From Litoribrevibacter euphylliae (GTDB lineage Bacteria; Pseudomonadota; Gammaproteobacteria; Pseudomonadales; Litoribrevibacteraceae): a stretch of DNA of 64,000 bases. A program made the position numbers and the translations under genes. How positions within the stretch are numbered: position 1 is the stretch's first letter; each line of letters opens with the position of its first letter. The notes under the pieces are model-generated. The model ran no database searches. It was given only the letters and a program-made list of their open reading frames with translations, and was not told the origin of the DNA. The stretch lies in contig NZ_JBHRSZ010000009.1 of the NCBI RefSeq assembly GCF_042646085.1, positions 248,001 through 312,000 on the forward strand, read 5' to 3'. Shown piece by piece: positions 27,020 to 35,420 of this stretch.

Positions 27020-28507
27020 CTAGTTATTTTCTTCAGAATCCTCTTCTGAAGGACGCTCATTCAAAATAGCAGCCTGCTCAGCTAATTTCTGCTGAATAAG
27101 CGCCTGAATATCTGCTTCAGACATTTGATCGCCTGAAATCTGCTGACCAAATGCCCGCTCTGTCAATTGACTCTCTGCTGCCGAGTTATCAATCGGCTCC
27201 TGAGCTTCCTCTTCTCGATCAACCTCGGCACCGAACTGCTGATCTACTTCCGGATTTACTTCGTCATCGCCTACGGATATAAATTCAGGTGGCTCTAAAG
27301 CCTCTTCGTCTATTGATTCTTGATCAGCCAACAACTCTTGTTGCTCTAGTTCCTCGACAGAAGCTTCTAACTTATCGGCCCACTGGGCAAAACGGGACTT
27401 AAAGCTCTCACCCTTATCAGCCAGAGCTTTATCACGAGCAGCAGCCTCATTCTCATATTCTTTTATTAGATCACCTTCGGAACGAGACGACTCAACACTC
27501 AACTCATCAGAAGGCGCTTCCGTCTCTGCCTGCTGAGCTTGGAGCCACCAACCTGGCATATCAGAACCTTGTGATTCTTGACCTTCTAATTCCTCACCCT
27601 GTAGATTTTCATTTTGTAAGCCCCTATTTTGGAATTGAGGCTCATCCGATGCTTCGCTGCCTTTTTGAGCCTCTGGGTTACGAATCATTTTTTCAAACGC
27701 TGTATTAAAGCGATCAATGTCTTTCAACTCTTCTCTCGCCGCCAGTTCTTGCTGAAGCTCTTTCTCTTTCTGAGCGGCCTCTTTAGCTAAACGAATTTCT
27801 TCTTTATCCGCCTCTGAGACTTCTTCAATCGAAGCATCAATTGGCTCTTCAGTTTCCGGAATCAAATCCGCAGACTCACCATCAAACTCCGCACCCTCAT
27901 CTTTTGAGTCAGACGCTATCGGTGGCTGATAATCATCACCAAAGTCGAATTCAGGATTAATCGATTCAAGATCCCGAACCTCAGAAAGCTCAGGCAACTC
28001 AGTGAGAGATTTCAGATTAAAGTAATCCAGGAACTTACTGGTAGTAGCATAAAGCGCCGGTCGACCAGGCACATCTTTATGCCCTACCACTCGAACCCAT
28101 TCGCGCTCAAGTAACGTCCGAACAATATTACTGCTTACCGAGACTCCACGAATATCTTCAATATCACCACGTGTGATTGGCTGCCGGTAAGCGATCAGAG
28201 CCAAGGTTTCTAATAACGCACGAGAATATTTCTGAGGCTTTTCTTCCCACTGCTTAATAACATACGGAGCCACTTGCTCCGCCACTTGAAAACGATAACC
28301 AGAAGCGACTTCTTTTAATTCTATACCACGTGACTTATAACGTTTCGCCAGTTTTTGAAAAGCCGCACGAATATCCGTCGTATGAGGAACAATATCATCC
28401 TCACCAAAATAGCCTTTCACATCAGATATCGTAATGGCCTTACCTGAGACTAAAAGTGCACCCTCGATAATCTGCTCCAATAGCTTCGCCGTGATTTTAT
28501 TCGTCAT
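27020..28507 (-). CDS. scpB: Segregation and condensation protein B with long acidic tail
   Basis: 495 aa from the ATG at 28507; the frame opens 21 codons earlier inside scpA, but ScpB homologues start at the LLEQIIEGALLVSGKAIT block. Residues 1-190 are the twin winged-helix ScpB part, with SRALLETLALIAYRQPITRGDIE and HKDVPGRPALYATT. The remaining about 300 residues are low-complexity and very acidic (Glu, Asp, Gln, Ser), far longer than the roughly 200-residue core. ScpB binds ScpA and SMC in chromosome segregation. Its start overlaps the end of scpA by 11 bp. Confidence 0.95.
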   Translation of the reverse strand: MTNKITAKLLEQIIEGALLVSGKAITISDVKGYFGEDDIVPHTTDIRAAFQKLAKRYKSRGIELKEVASGYRFQVAEQVAPYVIKQWEEKPQKYSRALLETLALIAYRQPITRGDIEDIRGVSVSSNIVRTLLEREWVRVVGHKDVPGRPALYATTSKFLDYFNLKSLTELPELSEVRDLESINPEFDFGDDYQPPIASDSKDEGAEFDGESADLIPETEEPIDASIEEVSEADKEEIRLAKEAAQKEKELQQELAAREELKDIDRFNTAFEKMIRNPEAQKGSEASDEPQFQNRGLQNENLQGEELEGQESQGSDMPGWWLQAQQAETEAPSDELSVESSRSEGDLIKEYENEAAARDKALADKGESFKSRFAQWADKLEASVEELEQQELLADQESIDEEALEPPEFISVGDDEVNPEVDQQFGAEVDREEEAQEPIDNSAAESQLTERAFGQQISGDQMSEADIQALIQQKLAEQAAILNERPSEEDSEENN

Positions 28508-29534
28508 CGATATCGTCCTGTCTTTCCAATGCAACATCGCCATCTTCTGAAATATCGCTATCAGAATCATAGACTTCAGTCACCGCTTCCATTTCTGCGC
28601 CAGAATCCACATCCAAAGAAGACTCGTCTTCCATTACATTTTGCTTGGCACGAACATGAATCTCTCCAAACACATTGGCTTGCGACAACTCTACTAACGA
28701 TTCTTTAACCAACTCCATGATCGCAAGGAAAGTCACCACAACTCCCATCTTCCCTTCGTCAGCACTGAATAAGGCCTTAAAAGAAACCAATTGACCAAAT
28801 TTCAGCTGATTTAACACCTGAGACATCCGTTCACGCGTCGACAAAACCTCACGAGAAATATGGTGATGTTCAAACATTTCCGCCCGTTTCAATACATCCG
28901 ACATCGCAAGTAAGACTTCACGTAAATCAACATCCGGATGTTGTTTTACATGTTCAAATTCGTCATCCCGAACCGGGGCCGTAATCACCTCTCGACCCAC
29001 TCTTGGAATATCATCCAGATTTTCTGCAGCCACTTTGAAACGCTCATACTCCTGCAAGCGACGAATCAATTCAGCTCTAGGGTCTTCCTCTTCTTCTATA
29101 TCTTCATTGTGTCTCGGCAATAAACTACGGGATTTAATTTCCGCTAACATCGCCGCCATCACCAAATATTCAGCCGCCAACTCAAAACGGGTCACCTTCA
29201 TCAGCTCCACATATTCCATGTATTGGGCCGTGATTTGACTAATATTGATGTCCAGAATATCGATATTCTGTTTGCGAATCAGATAAAGCAGAAGATCAAG
29301 TGGCCCTTCGAACGCGTCAAGAAACACTTCGAGAGCTTCAGGCGGGATATATAGATCTTGAGGAAGTTCAGTAACAGGCTGTCCACCTACCTTCGCTAAA
29401 GGCAGCTGTTGCTGACTTGGCACATCAGATTGAGCAGAATCAGCCGCAACTGACTGACCTGCAGAAGTCTCAGAGACTAATTCGGTCTCTGATAGCTCTT
29501 CTACTTGCTCGATAGATTCAGGTAGGTCGGACAT
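28497..29534 (-). CDS. scpA: Segregation and condensation protein A
   Basis: 345 aa from the ATG at 29534, which has AGGA 6 nt upstream; a TTG eight codons earlier is the frame opening. The kleisin core begins at FEGPLDLLLYLIRKQNIDILDINISQITAQY and includes AAEYLVMAAMLAEIKSRSLLP. An N-terminal extension and a C-terminal tail, both acidic, are added. ScpA links the SMC heads together with ScpB. The stop overlaps the scpB start, so the two are translated together. Confidence 0.96.
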   Translation of the reverse strand: MSDLPESIEQVEELSETELVSETSAGQSVAADSAQSDVPSQQQLPLAKVGGQPVTELPQDLYIPPEALEVFLDAFEGPLDLLLYLIRKQNIDILDINISQITAQYMEYVELMKVTRFELAAEYLVMAAMLAEIKSRSLLPRHNEDIEEEEDPRAELIRRLQEYERFKVAAENLDDIPRVGREVITAPVRDDEFEHVKQHPDVDLREVLLAMSDVLKRAEMFEHHHISREVLSTRERMSQVLNQLKFGQLVSFKALFSADEGKMGVVVTFLAIMELVKESLVELSQANVFGEIHVRAKQNVMEDESSLDVDSGAEMEAVTEVYDSDSDISEDGDVALERQDDIDDE

Positions 29535-29598
29535 AGTATTCCTATTGTTTCCCAACAATCATTGATCAATACATCAATTGAATACAATTTTAAAAAAG

Positions 29599-29638
29599 AA
29601 AAACACCCTAGAAAGCAATAACTGCCGACCTAGAGTGC
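29599..29638 (-). terminator. Probable terminator of trpS
   Basis: On the minus strand CACTCTA and TAGGGTG pair with one mismatch around a 20-nt loop and are followed by TTTTTC. It starts about 20 bp after the trpS stop codon. Confidence 0.45.
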
Positions 29639-29657
29639 TTTAGGTTCAATAAATTGA

Positions 29658-30866
29658 TTAACTACGGTATGAAAGCGCCATTGCATCGCGCACTTCAATC
29701 AAAGTCGCACGCGCTTCTTCGCGAGCCTTCTCACTGCCCTCTTTAATGATGTTTTTCACTAATTGAGGGTTGTTTTCATATTCCATTGCACGCTCATGAA
29801 TTGGCGCTTGCTCTTTTAGTACTGATTCAATGATCGGTTTCTTACAATCCAAACAACCAATGCCAGCAGAACGACACCCTTTCTGTACCCAATCTTTTAC
29901 ATCTTCATCAGAATAGACTTCATGAAGCTGCCAAACAGGACACTTCTCAGGATCGCCCGGATCAGTCAAACGAACTCGCTGAGGATCGGTCATCATGCGT
30001 TTGATCTTTTCTTCAACCACTGAAGACTCTTCACGCAGAGCAATCGTATTGTTATACGACTTGGACATTTTCTGTCCGTCCAAACCAGGCATTTTAGACT
30101 CCGGGGTAAGCAGAGCTTGCGGTTCAGGTAAAATAACCTTGCCGCTGCCTTCCAAATAACCAAGTAAGCGTTCTTTATCACCCAAGGTGATGTTTTGCTG
30201 ATCGTCCAGTAATGCACGGCCTTTAGCAAGTGCTTCCGTATCACCTTGCTCCATGAAACTCTTTCTCATGGACTTGTATAGCTTAGCCGCCTTTTTGCCC
30301 ATCTTTTTAATGGCAGCTTCCGCCATATCTTCAAAGCCAGGTTCACGACCATAGATATGATTGAAACGACGAGCTAGCTCACGCGTCAATTCGATGTGTG
30401 ACACCTGATCTTCACCCACCGGTACCTGACCGGCGCGATACATCAAAATGTCAGCGCTCTGCAGCAATGGATAGCCAAGGAAACCATAGGTAGACAGATC
30501 TCTGTCTTTAAGTTTCTCTTGCTGATCCTTATAACTAGGAACACGTTCCAACCAGCTTAATGGTGTCATCATAGACAACAACAAATGCAGCTCTGCATGC
30601 TCTGGAACCTTCGATTGGATAAACATAGTGGATGAACCAGGATTTACTCCCGCAGCCAACCAGTCAATAACCATATCCCAAGTATGATGCTCAATGTCGC
30701 TAGGATCTGCATAGTGCGTAGTTAATGCATGCCAATCGGCGACAAAGAAAAAGCAGTCGTAGTTGTGCTGCAGGTTTACCCAATTTTTCAATACACCATG
30801 GTAATGACCTAAATGCAGACGACCCGTAGGTCTCATACCTGACAAGATGCGGCGTTGCGAGTCCAC
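29658..30866 (-). CDS. trpS: Tryptophanyl-tRNA synthetase
   Basis: 402 aa class I synthetase with the HIGH-type motif HLGHYHG and KMSKS in GQKMSKSYNN. It belongs to the longer form seen in pseudomonads: about 70 residues longer than the E. coli enzyme, with an insertion before the KMSKS loop and a Cys cluster (GCRSAGIGCLDCKKP). It charges tRNA-Trp in the cytoplasm. The GTG start has AAAGGAG upstream. No sign of a leader or T-box. Confidence 0.97.
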   Translation of the reverse strand: MDSQRRILSGMRPTGRLHLGHYHGVLKNWVNLQHNYDCFFFVADWHALTTHYADPSDIEHHTWDMVIDWLAAGVNPGSSTMFIQSKVPEHAELHLLLSMMTPLSWLERVPSYKDQQEKLKDRDLSTYGFLGYPLLQSADILMYRAGQVPVGEDQVSHIELTRELARRFNHIYGREPGFEDMAEAAIKKMGKKAAKLYKSMRKSFMEQGDTEALAKGRALLDDQQNITLGDKERLLGYLEGSGKVILPEPQALLTPESKMPGLDGQKMSKSYNNTIALREESSVVEEKIKRMMTDPQRVRLTDPGDPEKCPVWQLHEVYSDEDVKDWVQKGCRSAGIGCLDCKKPIIESVLKEQAPIHERAMEYENNPQLVKNIIKEGSEKAREEARATLIEVRDAMALSYRS

Positions 30867-31054
30867 CGTGTTTAACTCCTTTAACAGCTAATCGTAGAGT
30901 TTTTCACTCTTCTAATAATGCCAAAATCATGACTAAAACAACTCAAAATTTTGGTACCAAAATAAATAAAGCGCGCATTATAGCGCGATTATCTATTTGG
31001 AATCATGAGTTTTCTGGGGAATACATTAGAATTTATTACGGCTTTTTCATAAGC

Positions 31055-31675
31055 CTATTGAAATGAACTTAGATCTCCGGCGCCTTCCCGAATAATTTGA
31101 ACTTCATCGTCTGACATATCGACCACGGAAGTCGCTTCAAAGCCACAAAAACCGCCATCAATAATTAAGTCCACCTGATTGCCAATGGTGTCTCGAATAT
31201 CATAGGGATCAGTCATTGGCATATCTTCATTGGGGAGAATCAGCGTGGTCGAGATCAAAGGTTCATCAAAGGCCATCAACATCTCATGACAAATCAGGTT
31301 TTGAGAAACACGGATACCGATGGTTTTACGCTTAGGGTGAAGCACTCGCCTCGGGACGTCACGAGTGGCTCGCAAGATGAAAGTATAAGGCCCTGGCGTA
31401 TGAGCTTTTAGTACTCGATACATATCATTATCAACACGAGCATAAGTCGCGATATCAGATAAGTCTTTACACATGAGTGTAAAGTTATGCTTATCATCGA
31501 GACGACGAATCATGCGGATACGATCAAGCGCCTTTTTATCCCCTAAGTGACAACCTAATGCATAGCCGGATTCAGTGGGATACACCACCACCCCGCCTTT
31601 TTTCAAAATTTCAGCCGTCTGCGTAATTAAACGCTTCTGAGGATTATCGGGGTGAATCTGAAAGAACTGGGTCAT
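31055..31675 (-). CDS. yciO: YciO family (Sua5/YrdC-like) protein
   Basis: 206 aa with the YrdC fold: GGVVVYPTESGYALGCHLGDKKAL, the RIMIRRL-like region after it, then HTPGPYTFIL and KRKTIGIRV. YciO is a relative of the threonylcarbamoyl-adenylate synthase TsaC; its activity is weaker and its role less clear. It lies next to rnm as in E. coli (the trp region), which supports YciO rather than TsaC. The start is an ATG with a poor ribosome site. Confidence 0.92.
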   Translation of the reverse strand: MTQFFQIHPDNPQKRLITQTAEILKKGGVVVYPTESGYALGCHLGDKKALDRIRMIRRLDDKHNFTLMCKDLSDIATYARVDNDMYRVLKAHTPGPYTFILRATRDVPRRVLHPKRKTIGIRVSQNLICHEMLMAFDEPLISTTLILPNEDMPMTDPYDIRDTIGNQVDLIIDGGFCGFEATSVVDMSDDEVQIIREGAGDLSSFQ

Positions 31676-31836
31676 TCTGTCTACTCGTGAAGTACATTAA
31701 TGTTCAATACCGTTATCTTTTGGAATCAACAATCACATAACAACATCTGGATTATTCAAAAGAAATAACATGTACAAACAGAATATACATTAAAATTAGT
31801 TAGTTATATTGATGTATGCCTTATTGGACAGACTTA

Positions 31837-32730
31837 TTATTGCGTTTCTGCCATCGGCTGAATTTGAGAAAGCGCTTTTGGCTCTTTCAGTAAACTGTTA
31901 TGAACAAAGTCTAGCCCAACCTCAGGTATATGACTGAACATTCCCAAATCAGACCAACTGGCGGCAGCATGGAAGTCACTGCCAAAAGAGGCCTGCATAT
32001 CTCGCTTCTGGATTTGTCTCAACAACCATCCCGTATCGTCTTTGGTTTGACGACTACTCACCACTTCAATGGCATCACCATCCATGTCCCAAAAATCATC
32101 CATCAAACGAGATAATTTCGTTTTGGTCATTTTATACTTCATTGGATGAGCCAAAACGGCTTTACCTCCGGCTTCATGGATGCATTCAATGACATCACCA
32201 ACGTTTGGCCAAATCAGTTTTATATCGCCAATTTTTCCAGCGCCAAGGTATTTGCCGAACGCCTTTTCGAAATCAGGAACTACACCACTATCAACTAACA
32301 ACTTGGCAAAATGAGGACGACCTATCACACTTCCATTTGCAATGTCTTGCACTCGCTGAAGAACATCCGTTAAGCCAAGGTGTTTTTCTAACTTGGCAGA
32401 AATCGTTTCAGCCCGCTGCGCTCGAATTGCATCCTGAAAGGCTTCCGCCTTTATCATCGCTGGATGCTCAACATCGACACCTAGAGCCACCAAGTGAACA
32501 TTTATTTTATCAATTCGAGCAGAAAACTCTGCGGCAGGAATTAACGTAATTCCTGCCTCATCTGCTAACGGTTTGCATTTGCGATAACCATTCAGCGTGT
32601 CATGATCAGAAACGGCCAACACCTCAATGCTATTTTGCTTAGCCAAATCAATCAGTTCCGCTGGAGATAGTGCACCATCGGAGACATTCGTATGGCAATG
32701 CAAATCAATATTATGTCGAAACTGCTGCAT
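31837..32730 (-). CDS. rnm: PHP-domain 5'-3' exoribonuclease (RNase AM)
   Basis: 297 aa from the ATG at 32730; a GTG seven codons earlier (32751) is possible but its GGAA touches the codon. PHP metal motifs are present: DLHCHTNVSDG, VSDHDT, the E in PAAEFS, HPMKYK and the final GSDFH. In E. coli this protein (formerly TrpH/YciV) trims 5' ends of 5S and 23S rRNA and degrades pAp-like and short nucleotides. Located between yciO and yciB as in relatives. Confidence 0.93.
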   Translation of the reverse strand: MQQFRHNIDLHCHTNVSDGALSPAELIDLAKQNSIEVLAVSDHDTLNGYRKCKPLADEAGITLIPAAEFSARIDKINVHLVALGVDVEHPAMIKAEAFQDAIRAQRAETISAKLEKHLGLTDVLQRVQDIANGSVIGRPHFAKLLVDSGVVPDFEKAFGKYLGAGKIGDIKLIWPNVGDVIECIHEAGGKAVLAHPMKYKMTKTKLSRLMDDFWDMDGDAIEVVSSRQTKDDTGWLLRQIQKRDMQASFGSDFHAAASWSDLGMFSHIPEVGLDFVHNSLLKEPKALSQIQPMAETQ

Positions 32731-32845
32731 TTCAGCGGTTAACCCCTTCACTTCCAGTTAAAAACCTTTATCATTTTGCCATCAACCTGATTTTCAGGCT
32801 AACTGTTTCATCATCCATACTTTAATAAAGCTGTGTGCCGTTACT

Positions 32846-33421
32846 ATGAAATTTCTGATCGACTTCTTCCCTATTGTAATTTTCTTTGCTGTCTATAAGT
32901 ATACCAACGATATTATCCTTGCGACGGCCATACTGATTCCAGCAACTGCCCTTCAAATTTTGTATACCTGGATTAAGACCAAAACCGTTGAAAAAATGCA
33001 CATCGTGACATTGGTTCTTGTACTGGTTTTGGGGGGATTAACCATCGCGTTAAATGATAAGACCTTCATTCAATGGAAACCTACTCTGGTTAACTGGTTG
33101 TTCGCTCTAGCCTTCCTTGGCAGCCAATTCATAGGAAAACGTACCATTATCGAAATGATGATGTCCGGCAATGTTGAATTACCAAAGCCTGTCTGGAAAA
33201 ACCTTAACCTCTCTTGGGTAGCATTCTTCATCATTGCTGGTGCAGTAAATTTATACGTTGCTTATAACTTCAGCGAAGACACTTGGGTTAATTTCAAACT
33301 GTTCGGTCTGCTTGGAATGACCTTCATATTTGTAATTCTTCAAGGTATCTATATGACTCGACACATGAAAGACCTTAAAGAACTACCTAGCAAAGAAGCC
33401 AATGCAGACAAACTAGATTAA
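32846..33421 (+). CDS. yciB: YciB (intracellular septation protein A)
   Basis: 191 aa, five predicted membrane helices, starting with the family signature MKFLIDFFPIVIFFAVYK. The conserved GKRTIIEMMM loop and the final IYMTRHMKD are present. YciB is an inner-membrane protein linked to cell-envelope and division machinery. It is followed by yciI, a common pair. No strong ribosome site is seen before the ATG. Confidence 0.97.
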   Translation: MKFLIDFFPIVIFFAVYKYTNDIILATAILIPATALQILYTWIKTKTVEKMHIVTLVLVLVLGGLTIALNDKTFIQWKPTLVNWLFALAFLGSQFIGKRTIIEMMMSGNVELPKPVWKNLNLSWVAFFIIAGAVNLYVAYNFSEDTWVNFKLFGLLGMTFIFVILQGIYMTRHMKDLKELPSKEANADKLD

Positions 33422-33496
33422 TAATCTATCGCCTACTTTTATGATCCATCTCGTTTTTTTGGCGCAAAACTTTAATTTTTAAGGAAAGCTTGTTAT

Positions 33497-33796
33497 ATGT
33501 ATTACGCAATTATTAGTCAGGATATTGAAAATAGTCTTCCTCTTCGTAAGGAAGCCAGACCAGCCCACCTTGCACGTTTAGAAGAGTTGAAAGCGCAAGG
33601 CCGACTTTTAGTTGCAGGGCCACATCCTGCCATTGATTCTGAAGATCCAGGTGAAAACGGTTTTTCAGGCAGTTTGGTAATTGCTGAATTTGACAGTTTG
33701 GAAGCAGCTCAGACTTGGGCTGATGCAGATCCTTATGTATCTGCGGGTGTATATCAATCAGTAATGGTTAAACCTTTTAAGAAAGTACTGCCTTAA
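33497..33796 (+). CDS. yciI: YciI family protein
   Basis: 99 aa of the YciI family (ferredoxin-like fold). RPAHLARL carries the conserved His and the rest shows GPHPAIDSEDPGENGFSGS, followed by a conserved WADADPYVSAGVY. No catalytic activity is established for YciI itself. An AAGGAAAG site lies upstream of the ATG. Always found beside yciB in related genomes. Confidence 0.95.
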   Translation: MYYAIISQDIENSLPLRKEARPAHLARLEELKAQGRLLVAGPHPAIDSEDPGENGFSGSLVIAEFDSLEAAQTWADADPYVSAGVYQSVMVKPFKKVLP

Positions 33797-33856
33797 TGGA
33801 AACTCAAAGTTGATCGTTTTAGTGATCACCTGGCATATGGAAAAGGCACAAAAGCA

Positions 33857-34537
33857 ATGAAACAACTTATAAAAATTCTAACCCTAGCTGGCTCAATGTT
33901 GGCTATGGATTTTGCAGCAGCACAAACAGCCTACATTAGAGATACCCTGTATGTCCCTCTGCGCAGTGGTCAAGGCACAAGCTTTCGAATTGTTCACAAG
34001 GGGCTGAAAACGGGATCAAAACTCAATGTTCTTGAGGTCTCAGAAGACGAAAAGTACACCAAAGTCGTTACGTCCAGAGGCATTGAGGGCTGGATTCAGA
34101 GCCAATATCTGAGTTATGAGCCAGTGGCAAGTATTAAACTTGCAGCTGCAGAAGCACAGCTGGCCAAATTAGCCGCCGAGAACAAAGAGCTGAACACCCG
34201 ACGCAGTGAGCTGTCTGGTAGTAAGAGTGAATTGCAAAAGTCTGTTGTGATTCTGGAAAATGAAAACGCTGAATTATCGTCTGAATTGAAGCGCATCACT
34301 GAAATTTCAGCGAACGCCATCAAGCTCAATGAAGACAATCGCAAGCTGACTGAAAGCACTCAGCTCTTAAAAAACAAAATTGATCTTCTAGAAGCGGATA
34401 ACCTACGCCTTCAAAACGACAGAACGAAAAGCATGTGGTTAACAGGTGCGTCCATTGCGTTTGTATTTACCTGTTTAGGCTGGATCATTGCCACTCGTAA
34501 GCGTAAAGACTCAGGCTGGGGTAACTCAGGCCTCTAA
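33857..34537 (+). CDS. SH3-domain inner-membrane protein (TIGR04211 type)
   Basis: 226 aa. A signal peptide ends at FAAA, then a bacterial SH3 domain (about 25-90: YIRDTLYVPLRSGQGT and VVTSRGIEGWIQSQYLS), a long coiled coil rich in Lys, Glu and Asn (90-195), and a C-terminal membrane helix followed by basic residues. This is the YgiM layout. The SH3 part lies in the periplasm and could bind peptidoglycan. It ends at a clear terminator. Confidence 0.9.
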   Translation: MKQLIKILTLAGSMLAMDFAAAQTAYIRDTLYVPLRSGQGTSFRIVHKGLKTGSKLNVLEVSEDEKYTKVVTSRGIEGWIQSQYLSYEPVASIKLAAAEAQLAKLAAENKELNTRRSELSGSKSELQKSVVILENENAELSSELKRITEISANAIKLNEDNRKLTESTQLLKNKIDLLEADNLRLQNDRTKSMWLTGASIAFVFTCLGWIIATRKRKDSGWGNSGL

Positions 34538-34555
34538 CCTTAACTTTTTATTATT

Positions 34556-34580
34556 AGCCGAACTTCTCGTTCGGCTTTTT
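34556..34580 (+). terminator. Terminator of the yciB-SH3 unit
   Basis: Perfect 8-bp stem AGCCGAAC / GTTCGGCT with loop TTCTC, followed by five T. Confidence 0.93.
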
Positions 34581-34612
34581 ACTGTTCGTTATTTATTAAG
34601 ATTGGAATTGGT

Positions 34613-35242
34613 ATGAAACTATTCAAACAACACGCATCTCGTTTTATTACAGCACTTGCTCTTACGGCAGCATCTTTCGTAACTTACTCAGACACCATGC
34701 CAACGGTTGTCCTTGAAACCAACAAGGGTGACATCACCATCGAGCTGTACTCAGACAAAGCACCGAAAACCGTTGAGAACTTCTTAAAGTACGTTAACGA
34801 CGGTTTCTATAACGGCGTAATTTTCCACCGTGTTATCCCTAACTTTATGATTCAAACGGGTGGCTTTACTCAATCCATGTCTCGCAAAGCGACGAATCAA
34901 CCGATTGAAAATGAAGCTACCAACGGCCTTAGCAACACTCGTGGCACCATTGCAATGGCTCGTACACAAGCCATCAACAGCGCAACATCACAGTTCTTTA
35001 TCAATAGCGTTGATAACCTATTTTTAGATCATAAAGGCAAGAGCACCCGCACCTACGGCTACGCTGTTTTCGGGAAAGTAACGGATGATAGCCTGTCAGT
35101 GGTTGACCAAATCTCACAACAGCCAACCACTTCTAAATCAGGTCATCAAAACGTACCTGTTTCGGACATCGTGATTGAGCGTGCTTATCAAGTCATCGAA
35201 GAAGCAGCTACAGTAGACGCGTCTGCACCAGCAGACTCTTAA
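34613..35242 (+). CDS. ppiA: Periplasmic peptidyl-prolyl cis-trans isomerase
   Basis: 209 aa cyclophilin with a signal peptide (cleaved near SFVTYS). The catalytic Arg and the hydrophobic pocket are in FHRVIPNFMIQTGGF, with MARTQAINSATSQFFIN and VFGKVTDD further on, so the active site looks complete. The short C-terminal tail is Ala/Asp rich. It assists folding of exported proteins. A separate transcript, because a terminator lies just upstream. Confidence 0.93.
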   Translation: MKLFKQHASRFITALALTAASFVTYSDTMPTVVLETNKGDITIELYSDKAPKTVENFLKYVNDGFYNGVIFHRVIPNFMIQTGGFTQSMSRKATNQPIENEATNGLSNTRGTIAMARTQAINSATSQFFINSVDNLFLDHKGKSTRTYGYAVFGKVTDDSLSVVDQISQQPTTSKSGHQNVPVSDIVIERAYQVIEEAATVDASAPADS

Positions 35243-35259
35243 GGTCAGTCTCGAAAAAT

Positions 35260-35289
35260 GAGTGGGGCCTGAATCTTCAACCCCCACTC
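35260..35289. repeat. Hairpin downstream of ppiA
   Basis: Perfect 8-bp inverted repeat GAGTGGGG / CCCCACTC with a 14-nt loop, 18 bp past the ppiA stop. No T-run follows, so termination is uncertain. Confidence 0.5.
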
Positions 35290-35420
35290 GCTCTTCGCTA
35301 CTCTCAAGTGTCACGGCCATAGTATTGCGCTTCCTTTACCCGCCGCCTTTTAACTCTCATTTTCTTTCACGGCGTCCAGTCTTATAATCGCGCTTCCATT
35401 CGATAGTTAAGAAGTGCCTT

